From Alitta virens (Eukaryota; Annelida; Polychaeta; Phyllodocida; Nereididae): a DNA stretch of 64,000 nucleotides. Shown here piece by piece: positions 1 to 10,121 of the stretch. Made by a program: the position numbers and the translations under genes. The notes beneath the pieces were generated by a model, which worked only from the letters and a program-made list of their open reading frames with translations, did no database searches and had not been told where the DNA came from. Within the stretch, counting starts at the first letter, position 1. Each line of letters begins with the position of its first letter. The stretch is from contig OW028576.1 of assembly GCA_932294295.1 (NCBI GenBank), positions 40,621,247 to 40,685,246 on the forward strand, written 5' to 3'.

Positions 1-329
1 CATCAAATAATTATGTTTTTTGTTTTGCATATTCGTCATAATGCAAAACATGGAACACATTAGAACATAATTCTATATAAAATGGACAGAAAACTTAGAT
101 AAAAAATATAAAAAACTCAAAATAAATAAATATCATTTTTCATTCAGTTACTTCAGTGGTTCTAAGAATGGTAGAGAGAAAAATATATTGACATATTGTA
201 CCCGAGCTTTATGCCTGTCCTCAATAACAAGATCTGCCGACAGTTTACACCCTTGGCAGGTCTGTTCAAGCTTGAGTCTTTCTCAACTCAAGTGGGTGCA
301 CATGTATACACCCAATGTGCAGCCATTAC

Positions 330-556
330 GGCGCTTCTTTGGTCAAGCACTCTACAATCACCATAGGTGGGTTATGCGAGTGGATTAGGGGTCTTCGTCT
401 TGTATTTCTGCACCTGATGGGCTAATTAGGACAGGCAGGGACCATGGCAATGAGATGATGGATGAAACAGCCATCCAACACGGGCTCGACCGGGAATTGA
501 ACCCGGGACCCAGTGGTTGGAAGCCCAGCATGCTACCACTAAGCTAGGCCTCCACC
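330..556 (-). repeat. tRNA-Gly-like SINE
   Basis: Read on the minus strand, the head (about 556-480) looks like a tRNA: an A-box-like TAGCTTAGTGGTAGCATGC, an anticodon-loop-like CTTCCAA (TCC, as in tRNA-Gly), and a B box GGTTCAATTCC inside a CCGGG/CCCGG T-arm. The tRNA-unrelated body contains TCATTGCCATGGTCCCTGCC and CAGGTGCAGAAATACA, which recur at about 22.5 kb and 49.5 kb in this window, so this is a dispersed family. A functional tRNA is unlikely because the acceptor stem does not close and a long unrelated body follows. Confidence 0.75.
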
Positions 557-715
557 CCAGTTGGAGTGGCACAAAGACTGACAGAGGATCTGCTCAGTTA
601 ATTACTCCATGCCATGGTTGGGGGGTTTGAATTCAAAACCTCACATAGATATAAGTTAAACGTCTTAACCACTGGAACACTGTACCCACTGTGTTTATGG
701 TTTGGAGTTATTTAT

Positions 716-978
716 GATAGATCGATAGATATGGAAAGTGCAGTCCTCTAAGGCAAGTTCTTGCCACTGTCCATGGTTGATCCCTTGTTACACATTAAGT
801 TGCCTCAGCATAGACACTGAGTATTTACAAGGGACTGCCAATTTAACGTCTCATCCAAATGACATCCAGCTGGGATGATGCTCATAAAAGGTGCCCTTGC
901 CCGGGATTGAACCCGGATCCTTTAGAGGAGCAGGCGAGCATCTTCATGATCTTACCAATAGACCACCCAGCTGCGAAG
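716..978 (-). repeat. Second tRNA-derived SINE family with (TATC)n tail
   Basis: On the minus strand the head (about 978-890) has an A-box-like TGGTCTATTGGTAAGA and a B box GGTTCAATCCC within a CCGGG..CCCGGG T-arm. The element ends in a TATCTATCGATCTATC tail at about 731-716. The 3' body, with the words GACTGCACTTTCCATATC and TTGCCTCAGCATAGACA, matches the SINE tail inside HSPA13 at 19.79-19.97 kb in the opposite orientation. A loop like CTCTAAA hints at a tRNA-Arg-type ancestor, which is uncertain. Confidence 0.7.
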
Positions 979-1810
979 ATGGCTCCAAGATACTAAGTAG
1001 CTGGTCTATGAAGTTATCTATTTTACCATGTGGCTGATTGAAGCTTGGGATGCCTGATTACCCGAAGAGACGTAGCACTCTTTGGATATTTTGATGAGAT
1101 ATTATTAATTGGTGGTCAGAATAATGAGTAATAATTAGGAAGAAGAAAAAAAGAAAAAGAAAAAAAGGCCATGGGTTTTAATGGACACACCCAAACTGGC
1201 TCAGTTATATTTGACCTTTTTTGCAAAAACTCCCTTCCTGTTGTACCAGTTAAGTATAATTATGGAGAATAATATATATTATAGTGAACCAGTAGTCATT
1301 GACAACCGCTGATAAATAATGCTTTCATGAACTAAGTACAATGTAAATTTAATCATCATCCAGATAAAAAAATAATGTTGGGATCTATGTTGTTAATTCC
1401 TTGAACAGCTAATTCCTTGATTGCTAATGGTAAAGGGTAAAGGATAAGTATGGTGACATCAACTATTCTGTGATTTTTTGTCACTTGCTTGCCATACATA
1501 GATGTGTGTGGTATAAATTTCCCATCCATGTAAGGTTAACCATGTTGTATAGATATGTATACCACATAGGCTATACCACATGGCTTTTCTATGTGGTTAC
1601 AGGATATTGTGGGATATATAAAAAATATACCACCAGGCCCGGAGCCAGGCTGAGGGCAGAGGAGGCAGTCGCCTCCTCTGATTTTGGGACAAATTAACCA
1701 ATTTTTGGCAAAATTGGCAACGTCATTAACGCTCAACGTCATTAACATCACCTGCCTCTAAACAAAGTAAAAAAGATAGTTAAAAATGCCATTAAATTCC
1801 ATTTTTGCAG
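979..1810. other. Non-coding, probably intron or 5' flank of lectin gene
   Basis: I see no convincing exon here. It is AT-rich with an AAAAAG purine run near 1,140-1,165. A CCTCCTCTG/CAGAGGAGG inverted motif at about 1,658-1,680 sits beside a CCACCAGGCCCGGAGCC stretch that may be a TE fragment. The signal-peptide exon expected for the downstream receptor is not visible, so it may lie outside the window. Confidence 0.4.
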
Positions 1811-2526
1811 AATTCTGCGATTCACAGCGAAACATCCAACGGATAGCATGCGCACCAGGGGAAGGGTGCGTTTACGGAGTCCGGACGTCCAGCAGTTGGG
1901 TCCAAGGGCAAATGGTATGTGACTGCCATGGAATGCAATTTGCAGACATTCCTCCTGGTATCCAACTTTCTATAGACTCAGCTCCTAAGAACTTAAAAGA
2001 AAACTTGTGGATCAGCGGAAGCAAAACCGACATTCTACCATGTGGGTTTGTGAAAGGGCTGACAAAAGGTAAGTACAGTTTCTTCAAACATGTACACTAT
2101 TGGCCTGACCTATATACTAAAGCAAGAGACGAATAAGGGGTCATTTCTGTACCCCAATCTAGTTTCTGAGAAATTTGATCAACCAGTAGTAATAGTAGTA
2201 TCAAATCACTCCAAAACATTGCTGAAAAAAGTGCTCAGTTTTCAAGACGCGCAGCGATTTATGTAATTGTGAAGAATTTTAATAATTTTGTGATCGAAAA
2301 CTAATCATTGCGAGTCATTGAAGAATGATGAATAGAACATAATGATCTATGATATTGTTTTTATGTAATTAACAGGCTAAAAAAGAATGTTAATTATTCA
2401 TCATTATTTTCACAGCTGTGGACATCGTATGTACGTCATTTGAAACCGGTGTGTTCTTGTGGATAGTTCAAGCATTTTACACACAGAAGCATCGAGGTGA
2501 TCCTGCCATACCCATCTGTCGAAAAG
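1811..2526 (+). CDS. Exons for C-type lectin-like domain 1
   Basis: Exon 1811-2068 follows the acceptor CATTTTTGCAG and ends at AAAAG|GTAAGT. Exon 2416-2526 follows TTTTCACAG and ends at GAAAAG|GTACGT. Both are multiples of three with phase-1 borders, so the pair is a symmetric module. The protein shows the CTLD skeleton: SSSWVQGQMVCDCHGMQFADIP (positions resembling WxxAxxxCxxxGxxLAxI), then a WISG core, ending in IPICRK. It is divergent: there is no EPN/QPD or WND glycan motif, so calcium-dependent sugar binding is doubtful. Confidence in coding is high, in the domain name moderate. Confidence 0.75.
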
Positions 2527-5500
2527 GTACGTTATAACATGATAGCATTACCTCAATCACAAGTCTGCAATTTGTATATCATTTAATTATGCAGAATACC
2601 ACAATCAGATAACATGCTCTGATCTGGATGCATTGGGAAAAGTATTTTAATAGTGGATTTTCACAGAAGCTTCTTGATATTTCCACCAGGTGGCTACGGC
2701 AGAATACTGCAATTGTATTGGCTGAAAAAGTTCACACTCTTGACTGTGATTGGCTGAAGCAATATGCATCCTAGCAGCAGTCTTTTTAGTGCAGTTTAAT
2801 ATATATTTGATATCTTTTAGTTGATATTTGTTTTTTTTTGTCTAAGAAAGTTATATTTAATGAACAGGTTAGTTATGACATACTATGTCTGAAAAGCCAA
2901 ATGAGTAATATGAGGACAAGAAAGACTTATGTCTTGCTGCTCAGTGAAAATACTCTATTTTTTAAGAGATAGTGGACATTAGAGGGATGGGTGGGTGATT
3001 AGGGCTTTAAATCACCCAAATTAAAAAAGTTTGCTAAAACCCTACGAGTAGAATTAAAAGAAAGTGTACAATTGTTTTTGGAAGAAATAATTGGTTCAGC
3101 AAAAATATTTGGAAATGGAAGTGGGTCGTATTCTGCTCAAGTCTATGTAACCTTACTTTTGGACCCGACTGTAAAATAGCTGGCTGATGTCTGTGTCTAC
3201 ATTTCACACACACACACAAAAATATATATATATATATAACCATAATCATTACACTTTTATTAATCATTATTCATCAATGCCATAAATTAATACTAGTCAA
3301 CTATTTGTCAATAATCTCAATTTTTTATTGCATGCAGACAAGATGTTACAAAATGTGTATAAGATAAGATAAGATAAGACAAGATTAGAAAAAACAAGAC
3401 AAGATAAGACAAGATTAGAAAAGACAAGACAAGATAAGACAAGATTAGAAAAGACAAGACAAGATTAGAAAAGACAAGACAAGATAAGACAAGATTAGAA
3501 AAGACAAGACAAGATTAGACAATATTAGAAAAGACATGACAAGATAAGACAAGATTAGAAAAGACAAGACAAGATAAGACAAGATTAGAAAAGACATGAC
3601 AAGATTAGAAAAGACAAGACAAGATAAGACACGATTAGAAAAGACATGACAAGATAAGACAAGATTAGAAAAGACATGACAAGATAAGACAAGATTAGAA
3701 AAGACAAGACAAGATAAGACAAGATTAGAAAAGACAAGACAAGATTAGAAAAGACAAGACAAGATAAGACAAGATTAGAAAAGACAAGACAAGATTAGAA
3801 AAGACAAGACAAGATAAGACAAGATTAGAAAAGACAAGACAAGATAAGACAAGATTAGAAAAGACAAGACAAGATAAGACAAGATTAGAAAAGACAAGAC
3901 AAGATTAGAAAAGACAAGACAAGATAAGACAAGATTAGAAAAGACAAGACAAGATAAGACAAGATTAGAAAAGACAAGACAAGACTACATAAGACAAGAT
4001 TAGAAAAGACAAGACAAGATAAGACAAGATTAGAAAAGACAAGACAAGATTAGAAAAGACAAGATTAGAAAAGACAAGACAAGATAAGACAAGATTAGAA
4101 AAGACAAGACAAGATTAGAAAAGATAAGACAAGATAAGACAAGATTAGAAAAGACAAGACAAGATAAGACAAGATTAGAAAAGACAAGACAAGATTAGAA
4201 AAGACAAGACAAGATAAGACAAGATTAGAAAAGACAAGACAAGATAAGACAAGATTAGAAAAGACAAGATTAGAAAAGACAAGACAAGATAAGACAAGAT
4301 TAGAAAAGACAAGACAAGATAAGACAAGATTAGAAAAGACAAGACAAGATTAGAAAAGACAAGACAAGATTAGAAAAGACAAGACAAGATAAGACAAGAT
4401 TAGAAAAGACAAGACAAGATAAGACAAGATTAGAAAAGACAAGACAAGATTAGAAAAGACAAGACAAGATAAGACAAGATTAGAAAAGACAAGACAAGAT
4501 TAGAAAAGACAAGACAAGATAAGACAAGATTAGAAAAGACAAGACAAGATAAGACAAGATTAGAAAAGACAAGACAAGATTAGAAAAGACAAGACAAGAT
4601 AAGACAAGATTAGAAAAGACAAGACAAGATTAGAAAAGACAAGACAAGATAAGACAAGATTAGAAAAGACAAGACAAGATAAGACAAGATTAGAAAAGAC
4701 AAGACAAGATAAGACAAGATTAGAAAAGACAAGACAAGATTAGAAAAGACAAGACAAGATAAGACAAGATTAGAAAAGACAAGACAAGATAAGACAAGAT
4801 TAGAAAAGACAAGACAAGATAAGACAAGATTAGAAAAGGCAAGACAAGATAAGACAAGATTAGAAAAGACAAGACAAGATTAGAAAAGACAAGACAAGAT
4901 AAGACAAGATTAGAAAAGACAAGACAAGATAAGACAAGATTAGAAAAGACAAGACATGATTAGAAAAGACAAGACAAGATAAGACAAGATTAGAAAAGAC
5001 AAGACAAGATAAGACAAGATTAGAAAAGACAAGACAAGATAAGACAAGATTAGAAAAGACAAGACAAGATTCGAAAAGACAAGACAAGATAAGACAAGAT
5101 TAGAAAAGACAAGACAAGATTAGAAAAGACAAGACAAGATAAGACAAGATTAGAAAAGACAAGACAAGATTAGAAAAGACAAGACAAGATAAGACAAGAT
5201 TAGAAAAGACAAGACAAGATAAGACAAGATTAGAAAAGGCAAGACAAGATTAGAAAAGACAAGACAAGATAAGACAAGATTAGAAAAGACAAGACAAGAT
5301 TAGAAAAGACAAGACAAGATAAGACAAGATTAGAAAAGACAAGATTAGAAAAGACAAGACAAGATAAGACAAGATTAGAAAAGACAAGACAAGATACAAA
5401 ATAAGAAGAAATAGGTCAAAACATACAATGCATTACTCCTATGCACCTATTCAATTTCAGAGGGCTGTACACCAGAAGATGTTCGGTTCTGTATCCATTT

Positions 5501-8500
5501 TGGAAACGAGACAACAGACTGGTATGATGCGAGAAATCAGTGTTTGGAACAGGGAGGAGATCTTTTCTACCTCACGCAGGAAGACAACGACAATTTCCTC
5601 CAGTTCATGATGACATTTATCAACATCATAGTGACTATCCAGCAAATTGGTAGCCCTGTGTACTGGTCAGGGATTAGATATGAAGATTGGTACTGGCAAG
5701 GTAGGCAGAATATGTGTCTTTTTTTTTTTTTTTTTTTTCTTCTTTTTTCTTTTTTTATTATTTGTCTATATTGTAAAATTTTCTTTTATTATTGTTACAA
5801 CATTTAATATAGACTGTTAGCTTAACACTTTTAGTATTGTTGTATTATTACTGTAAAAGTACTGTATTATTGTATGTTATTATTGTATGTTATTTGTATG
5901 TTTGACAAATGTATCAATTATGATAATATCCTGTCAATAAAATTATATATAATATCTTAAAAGGCTAATAAGAGCAGCATTAATTACTATACGTTTTCTA
6001 TGAAATGACTGACAGGAACCTCTTTCAGTCATGCTTTTGCCCCCCCCCCCCTTAAAAACTGGCCTTACTGACTACCCCATTGGTGGATCCAGGGTAGAGC
6101 ATAGGATGCATGCACCCGCCATCTTTCATTACCAAAATTAATTGCATTGCCTCCATAAGGTCTTTACACCTTCAGAATTTGTTATTATTGCCCACCCCCA
6201 CCTATTATAATTCCAAGATCTGTCTTGATCTAAAATCTTCACACTTTTTGTTTCGTTATCTGCAAAGGATTTTGGTGCATGTGGGTTGCTAAAATATAAA
6301 TCATACAAGATTCTTACATGGAAAAACAAGTTTTTTATTGAAGTTCATTCTGAAATGGCTATATACTACATTTGATTCACATTCATTCCAATATAAGAAT
6401 TTGTTATGCGAGTGATGTCATAAACATAACTTAATGAATTATTATCTGATTTTAGCAACGGGTGATGTTAAGATGTCAAACTGGGCACCAAATGAGCCTC
6501 ATTATGATGATGATTATGATTGCATGGCGATGAATATGACGACGGGAAAATGGGTATCGATGCCTTGTAAATACAACTTTAGTGTCATGTGCAGAGGTAG
6601 GTATTATTTAATTTTACTACCTTATTGCAGATCAAGTTTGAGAGCTGGGTAAGATAATGTATTCTACTGAAGAGTTTCTTCACTCCAACGTCGGGTCTCT
6701 TTGAACAATTTTACATTAGTTGAGGGGTTGCCTTCTATCCAGTGATAGCCTTGCTGCCTTGTGGAGGCCCTCCTCACTTTTTTTACATGTGGCATAAAGA
6801 ACCTGAATCTGAATCACGCATTTGGTGTTTTTCTCACTGCCTATATACTGTGTGTTGTCTTAATATTTCAATAGTGGATTTTCATGGAAGGTTCTCTGTA
6901 TTCCACCAGGTTGCTATGACAGAGAGTTGCAATTCTATTGGCTGATAAAGTTCACACCCTGAATTGACTCTGAATGACTGAAGCAAAGTGCATCCTAGCA
7001 GCATATTTTTCAGTGCATTTTGATGTATATTTGGCATCTTATCATTTAGTTGATTTCTGTTATTTCCCATAGAAAATTATATTTATGGAATCAGTTAGTT
7101 ATGACCTACTATGTCTGAAAAGCCAAATGAGTAATAAGAGGAGAGGCTGCTCAGTGAAAAGACTATATTTGTCTCACACACAGAGGACTAGAATAAATCA
7201 TATTTTAATGTAAGTTGCCAAATCTCATCTATTTACTGTTACTGTTTCATCGATGCTGAATGATGCTGAATGATGCTCTTTTTACTGGTTGATTAAGATA
7301 TTTCCTGCTTCCTCATTTTCATCCCTGTATCAATATTGTCACTGTCAGATCTCAAGTTAAAAGTTTCTATTCCTAATATCCATGTAGACCTAGTCTTTGA
7401 ACTGAGAGGAGATGGAAGGTTTGCTTGCTTTGAAATGTCATTTAACATCACTCACTTGTGAGTCCTAAGTCTCACATCTGTCAGTTTAGATTTTTGTAAT
7501 TATATTTCGCCAGCCTATATCTACATTTACTTTTTTCAGCTTGTTTTCTTTCCCAATAGTGACTATATAACTCACCAGACAATTAGTAACTTAAATCTTT
7601 CAACAGTATATTGTATTATGTAGGATATCAACTCTATTTTCGGAAAAAGTGCAGTATAGCGGACCCAGATTTATGACCATATTTAACCTATTTCACGAGC
7701 CTCATTGCCAGGCCTATGACGTAAAAAGGCTTGAAATTTCTTTATGACGTCACAAACTAATTTAGTTATAACGGCGGTTTTCATATTCACGGTAAAGACA
7801 GAGTTTATTTTTGCTTTTTCTAGGGGGCTACTGCCCCCAAACCCCCACTACTTTACACAAAATGTTATTCTAATTGTGCTAGAACTTCAATCTTGTTAAA
7901 TATTTGATAAAACTTAAGTTTTAATGGACGCTAAATATGGGCATACATTTGGGTCCGCTATACTGCACTAAACCCCTATTTTCCAGATCCAAGTGCATCA
8001 TTCATTCCAAATCCTTCCACTTCCTCCACATTATCAACAACAAGAACAACAACAACACAAATTAACATCACAACAACAGCCTCAACAACAAAAACCAGCG
8101 CAGAAACTGCAACCACCAAATGGACTACTGCCGAAAGTACAACATCAGCAAGTATGACTTTGGGGGTCACAGACGCTCAGACTGAGGCTGAACAATCAAC
8201 AACGGAGAAAGCTGAGGGCACGACTATTGGTGCTGAAAACATTACAACAGAGAGTCGTAAGTCGTCTTTGTTGATTCCGTACACAAATTCAATTTGAAAA
8301 AAAGTTTCAAGGCAATGGTTAAACAAAATGGGACTGACTTGCATAAATTATTGTCAATATGGTCAAGTGCTAAGGATCATGTGGTTGTCCTGGTTATTGG
8401 AGTCATCACTATAAGCTTTTCTTAATTGGCTTGTTTTTCCTATTTTTGCCTACGTCATTTATTATCTATTAGTGTATTTAAATAAACCACGGACAATAAC

Positions 8501-10121
8501 CTGTTTTGATCATTGGACTAGAACTGTACGGAATTGATATATTTTGGGAAAACCAATGTTTATGGTCTTGAAAGAAATTATTTCGTGACAGGAATTTTTT
8601 CCCAGGTCAATAAATTTCAATTAACAACAGATTTTATTTCTATTTTCAATATAAAACCATTTTTATCATGAGAATTTCAATGTTTTTGCAGCCAATGCTT
8701 CAGGTCATGTCACGTTGCCATACTGTTCACAAAACTCAGGTGAGAATGAAAATGATCATATTGAAACGTCAATAATTTGAATGATACCAAGACAAGTTGT
8801 TTCAGTTTCTGAAATATAAAGGCATTCAATTTTTTAATAAACCAAGAATATTGTAAACTGTATTATCCCTTCTTGTTTCAGCTGTTTGCAGTGCCGTTCC
8901 AGCCGTTGTTGTCATCCTTGCAGTTGCCCTTCTAATTATAGGACTTATTGTTTGTTGGAGCAAAGGGTAAGTAAATTAATTTATACCTCTTAATTTATCT
9001 TATTTCTTTCAATAAAAAGTAATGCTCTTCTTTATCATCTCATAACCTATGTGGCTACCCAGTTTTGGCAATGTTTTTTTCTTGGGGCAGTCTCCTCACT
9101 CGTATAAATACTTTAGAAGCAAACTTACCAATCTTCATCTGGAATATCAAGTTCAGAAGTGTGCAACACATGGCTAAAGACTGTTTAACAACTCAGATTG
9201 CCTTGTGAAATATAAAATAGGTAAGACATGGAGAAACTTTACAAAAGAGCTCCATGCATACTACTTATGTTCAGAATACAGGCCTCTGAAAACTAGTAAC
9301 CTATAAAACGCTTCTATTCACACTGAATTGAGTGTATCCCTAAATGATGATGTGTATGATAGGCTGCCCAAAAAGTCTGAAACAATATCTCAAAAGTGCA
9401 GTTAGGACTTAGTAGTACATGTTGTGCTATGGGGTCACAATGGATCCCTGTAAACCTCACTTAATCCACTGCATACTTTTTACATGGCAGCCATGTTGGC
9501 ATTTTGCCTCATTGACCTCCTATTGATTATGCAATATATTATTACATTAACTCTTGACCATTGTTCTTGCTCTCTGTGACCTCACAATGACCATTGTCTA
9601 CTTATGACTCACAATACTTAAATCTGAGCGCAAGGAGAGGTCAATGAGACAAAATGCCAACTAATCCACCAAATATCAATGTCCACGAAATCTCCCATAT
9701 TTGCCAACAAATTATATTAACTAAATATCACTTATAAAATGAAGAGCAATTGACAAAGGTTTTGCTGAATGTACTCTAATTTTTAATCTATATTTTCAGA
9801 CGCAGGTCTCAAGAGAAGACCTCTCCACCAAGTTATCCCATCCAGCTTCCTCATACGGTGGAAGATGATTTCAGCGGACTCAACGACGGTGCTCGAGCAG
9901 CAGAAAACATTTACGTCGACCCCCTCAAAGGAGGACTTAAGGACGAGGAGGGTATTTACGATGAAATCGGAAAGAAGCCGGGTTTCGAAGATGATGATGA
10001 TGATTATTATGATGACGTCGGAACGATTAAAAAACCACCACTGGATGATGATTTTGACAGTTTGAAGAAACCTAGCATAAACTACGCTTTTGAGTTTGAG
10101 GATGATTTGAAGAAGCATTGA
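1811..10121 (+). CDS. Two-CTLD single-pass receptor (partial, 8 exons)
   Basis: Joined exons: 1811-2068, 2416-2526, 5461-5700, 6456-6596, 7987-8256, 8692-8739, 8882-8966 and 9800-10121 (TGA). All have AG/GT borders and compatible phases. In order the product has C-type lectin-like domain 1, domain 2, a Thr/Ser-rich stalk with NIT and NAS sequons, one hydrophobic span, and an acidic cytoplasmic tail with several tyrosines. C-type lectin-like domains bind glycans or proteins at the cell surface; here the glycan-binding motifs are incomplete, so the ligand cannot be inferred. The signal peptide exon is not seen; type I topology is inferred from domain order. Most likely a surface recognition receptor, perhaps innate-immune or adhesive. 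Confidence 0.85.
2650..2961 (+). repeat. Intronic repeat, copy 1 (downstream of CTLD1)
   Basis: Begins AATAGTGGATTTTC and contains TTCCACCAGG, CATCCTAGCAGCA, and ACTATGTCTGAAAAGCC followed by AAATGAGTAAT. The same order of words recurs in direct orientation at 6,870-7,171, just after the second lectin-domain exon pair. The simplest reading is that the CTLD module and its flanking intron were duplicated together. An unrelated interspersed repeat present twice is the alternative. Confidence 0.7.
3360..5395 (+). repeat. 2-kb minisatellite of 20- and 30-bp units
   Basis: More than 2 kb built from a 20-bp word AAGATTAGAAAAGACAAGAC and the same word preceded by AAGATAAGAC, giving 30-bp units. The two unit lengths alternate irregularly and two 20-bp units rarely touch. 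Variants are single substitutions such as AAGACATGAC. It lies in the intron between the two lectin domains. The complementary strand has long stop-free frames encoding Leu/Ser-rich repeats, a by-product of the low-complexity sequence. Purine-rich strand asymmetry and array length suggest an unstable VNTR. Confidence 0.97.
5461..6596 (+). CDS. Exons for C-type lectin-like domain 2
   Basis: Exon 5461-5700 (acceptor TTCAATTTCAG, donor GCAAG|GTAGGC) and exon 6456-6596 (acceptor TGATTTTAG, donor AGAG|GTAGGT) encode a near-canonical CTLD. Visible landmarks are CTPEDVRFC, WYDARNQC, GGDLFYLT, YWSGIRYEDWYW, NWAPNEP, YDC, GKWV and FSVMC. Cysteine spacing fits the usual two disulfides plus an N-terminal pair. 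The EPN/QPD position reads PNEP and the WND position reads WVS, so the classical calcium/mannose site is probably not intact. Both exons keep phase-1 borders like CTLD1. The following intron begins with a T-rich tract near 5,720-5,760. Confidence 0.9.
6870..7171 (+). repeat. Intronic repeat, copy 2 (downstream of CTLD2)
   Basis: Partner of the repeat at 2,650-2,961, same orientation, with substitutions and small indels throughout. It ends with the shared words ACTATGTCTGAAAAGCC and GCTGCTCAGTGAAAA. It has the same position relative to its lectin exon pair as copy 1. Confidence 0.7.
7642..7975 (+). mobile_element. 334-bp MITE copy 1, 8-bp TSD, abutting a splice acceptor
   Basis: Terminal inverted repeats of about 26 bp share the core GTGCAGTATAGCGGACCCA. 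It is flanked by the 8-bp direct repeat CTATTTTC at 7,634-7,641 and 7,976-7,983, as expected for hAT-like insertion. The interior carries paired TGACGTCA-like words and a GGGGGCTACTGCCCCC palindrome. It has no coding capacity. The right TSD copy forms part of the pyrimidine tract of the acceptor that precedes the exon at 7,987. Confidence 0.85.
7987..8256 (+). CDS. Exon for Thr/Ser-rich stalk
   Basis: A 270-nt exon, phase 1 at both ends, encodes 90 residues dominated by Thr, Ser and Ala, with sequons NIT (twice) in a mucin-like context. The acceptor is CTATTTTCCAG and the donor GAGTC|GTAAGT. This is probably an O-glycosylated spacer holding the lectin domains away from the membrane. Low complexity (ACA/ACT codons) suggests it can vary in length. 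Confidence 0.85.
8692..8739 (+). CDS. 48-nt linker exon
   Basis: A 16-codon exon between the acceptor TGTTTTTGCAG and the donor CTCAG|GTGAGA, preserving the frame between stalk and membrane span. It encodes a short juxtamembrane segment with NAS and one Cys (LPYCSQNS). It is too short for ordinary ORF detection; support comes from splice sites and exact phase fit. Confidence 0.7.
8882..8966 (+). CDS. Exon for transmembrane helix
   Basis: Follows the acceptor CTTGTTTCAG. It encodes a Cys-containing entry, then about 22 hydrophobic residues (VPAVVVILAVALLIIGLIV) and CWSKG, the start of the basic stop-transfer. The exon is 85 nt and ends in phase 2 at GG|GTAAGT, matching the next exon, which begins with an A completing Gly and then RRRSQEK. 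Confidence 0.85.
9800..10121 (+). CDS. Last exon: acidic cytoplasmic tail with tyrosine motifs
   Basis: Encodes about 106 residues after the membrane span. It starts with basic RRRSQEK, then proline-containing PPSYPIQLP, then ENIYVDPL, then KDEEGIYDEIGKK, an Asp/Tyr run (DDDDDYYDDV), and SINYAFEFEDDLKKH followed by TGA. The DEEGIYDEI segment has acidic residues just before a YxxI, similar to the hemITAM of CLEC2/Dectin-1 type receptors (acidic cluster, Gly, YxxL). YYDDV and NYAF offer further phospho-acceptor sites. A signalling role is inference from these motifs. Confidence 0.9.

Noticed and set aside
480..556. Functional tRNA-Gly gene
   Set aside because: tRNA-like boxes are present but the acceptor stem is poor and a SINE body shared with other loci follows.
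4860..5087. Long stop-free Leu/Ser-rich frame on the minus strand
   Set aside because: It is a translation of the minisatellite; 20-bp units shift the frame and no gene context exists.
3357..5397. CRISPR-like array
   Set aside because: Units are contiguous without unique spacers, in a eukaryotic intron.
9783..10118. 111-codon minus-strand frame
   Set aside because: It is antisense to the receptor tail exon, which has splice sites, phase and motifs.
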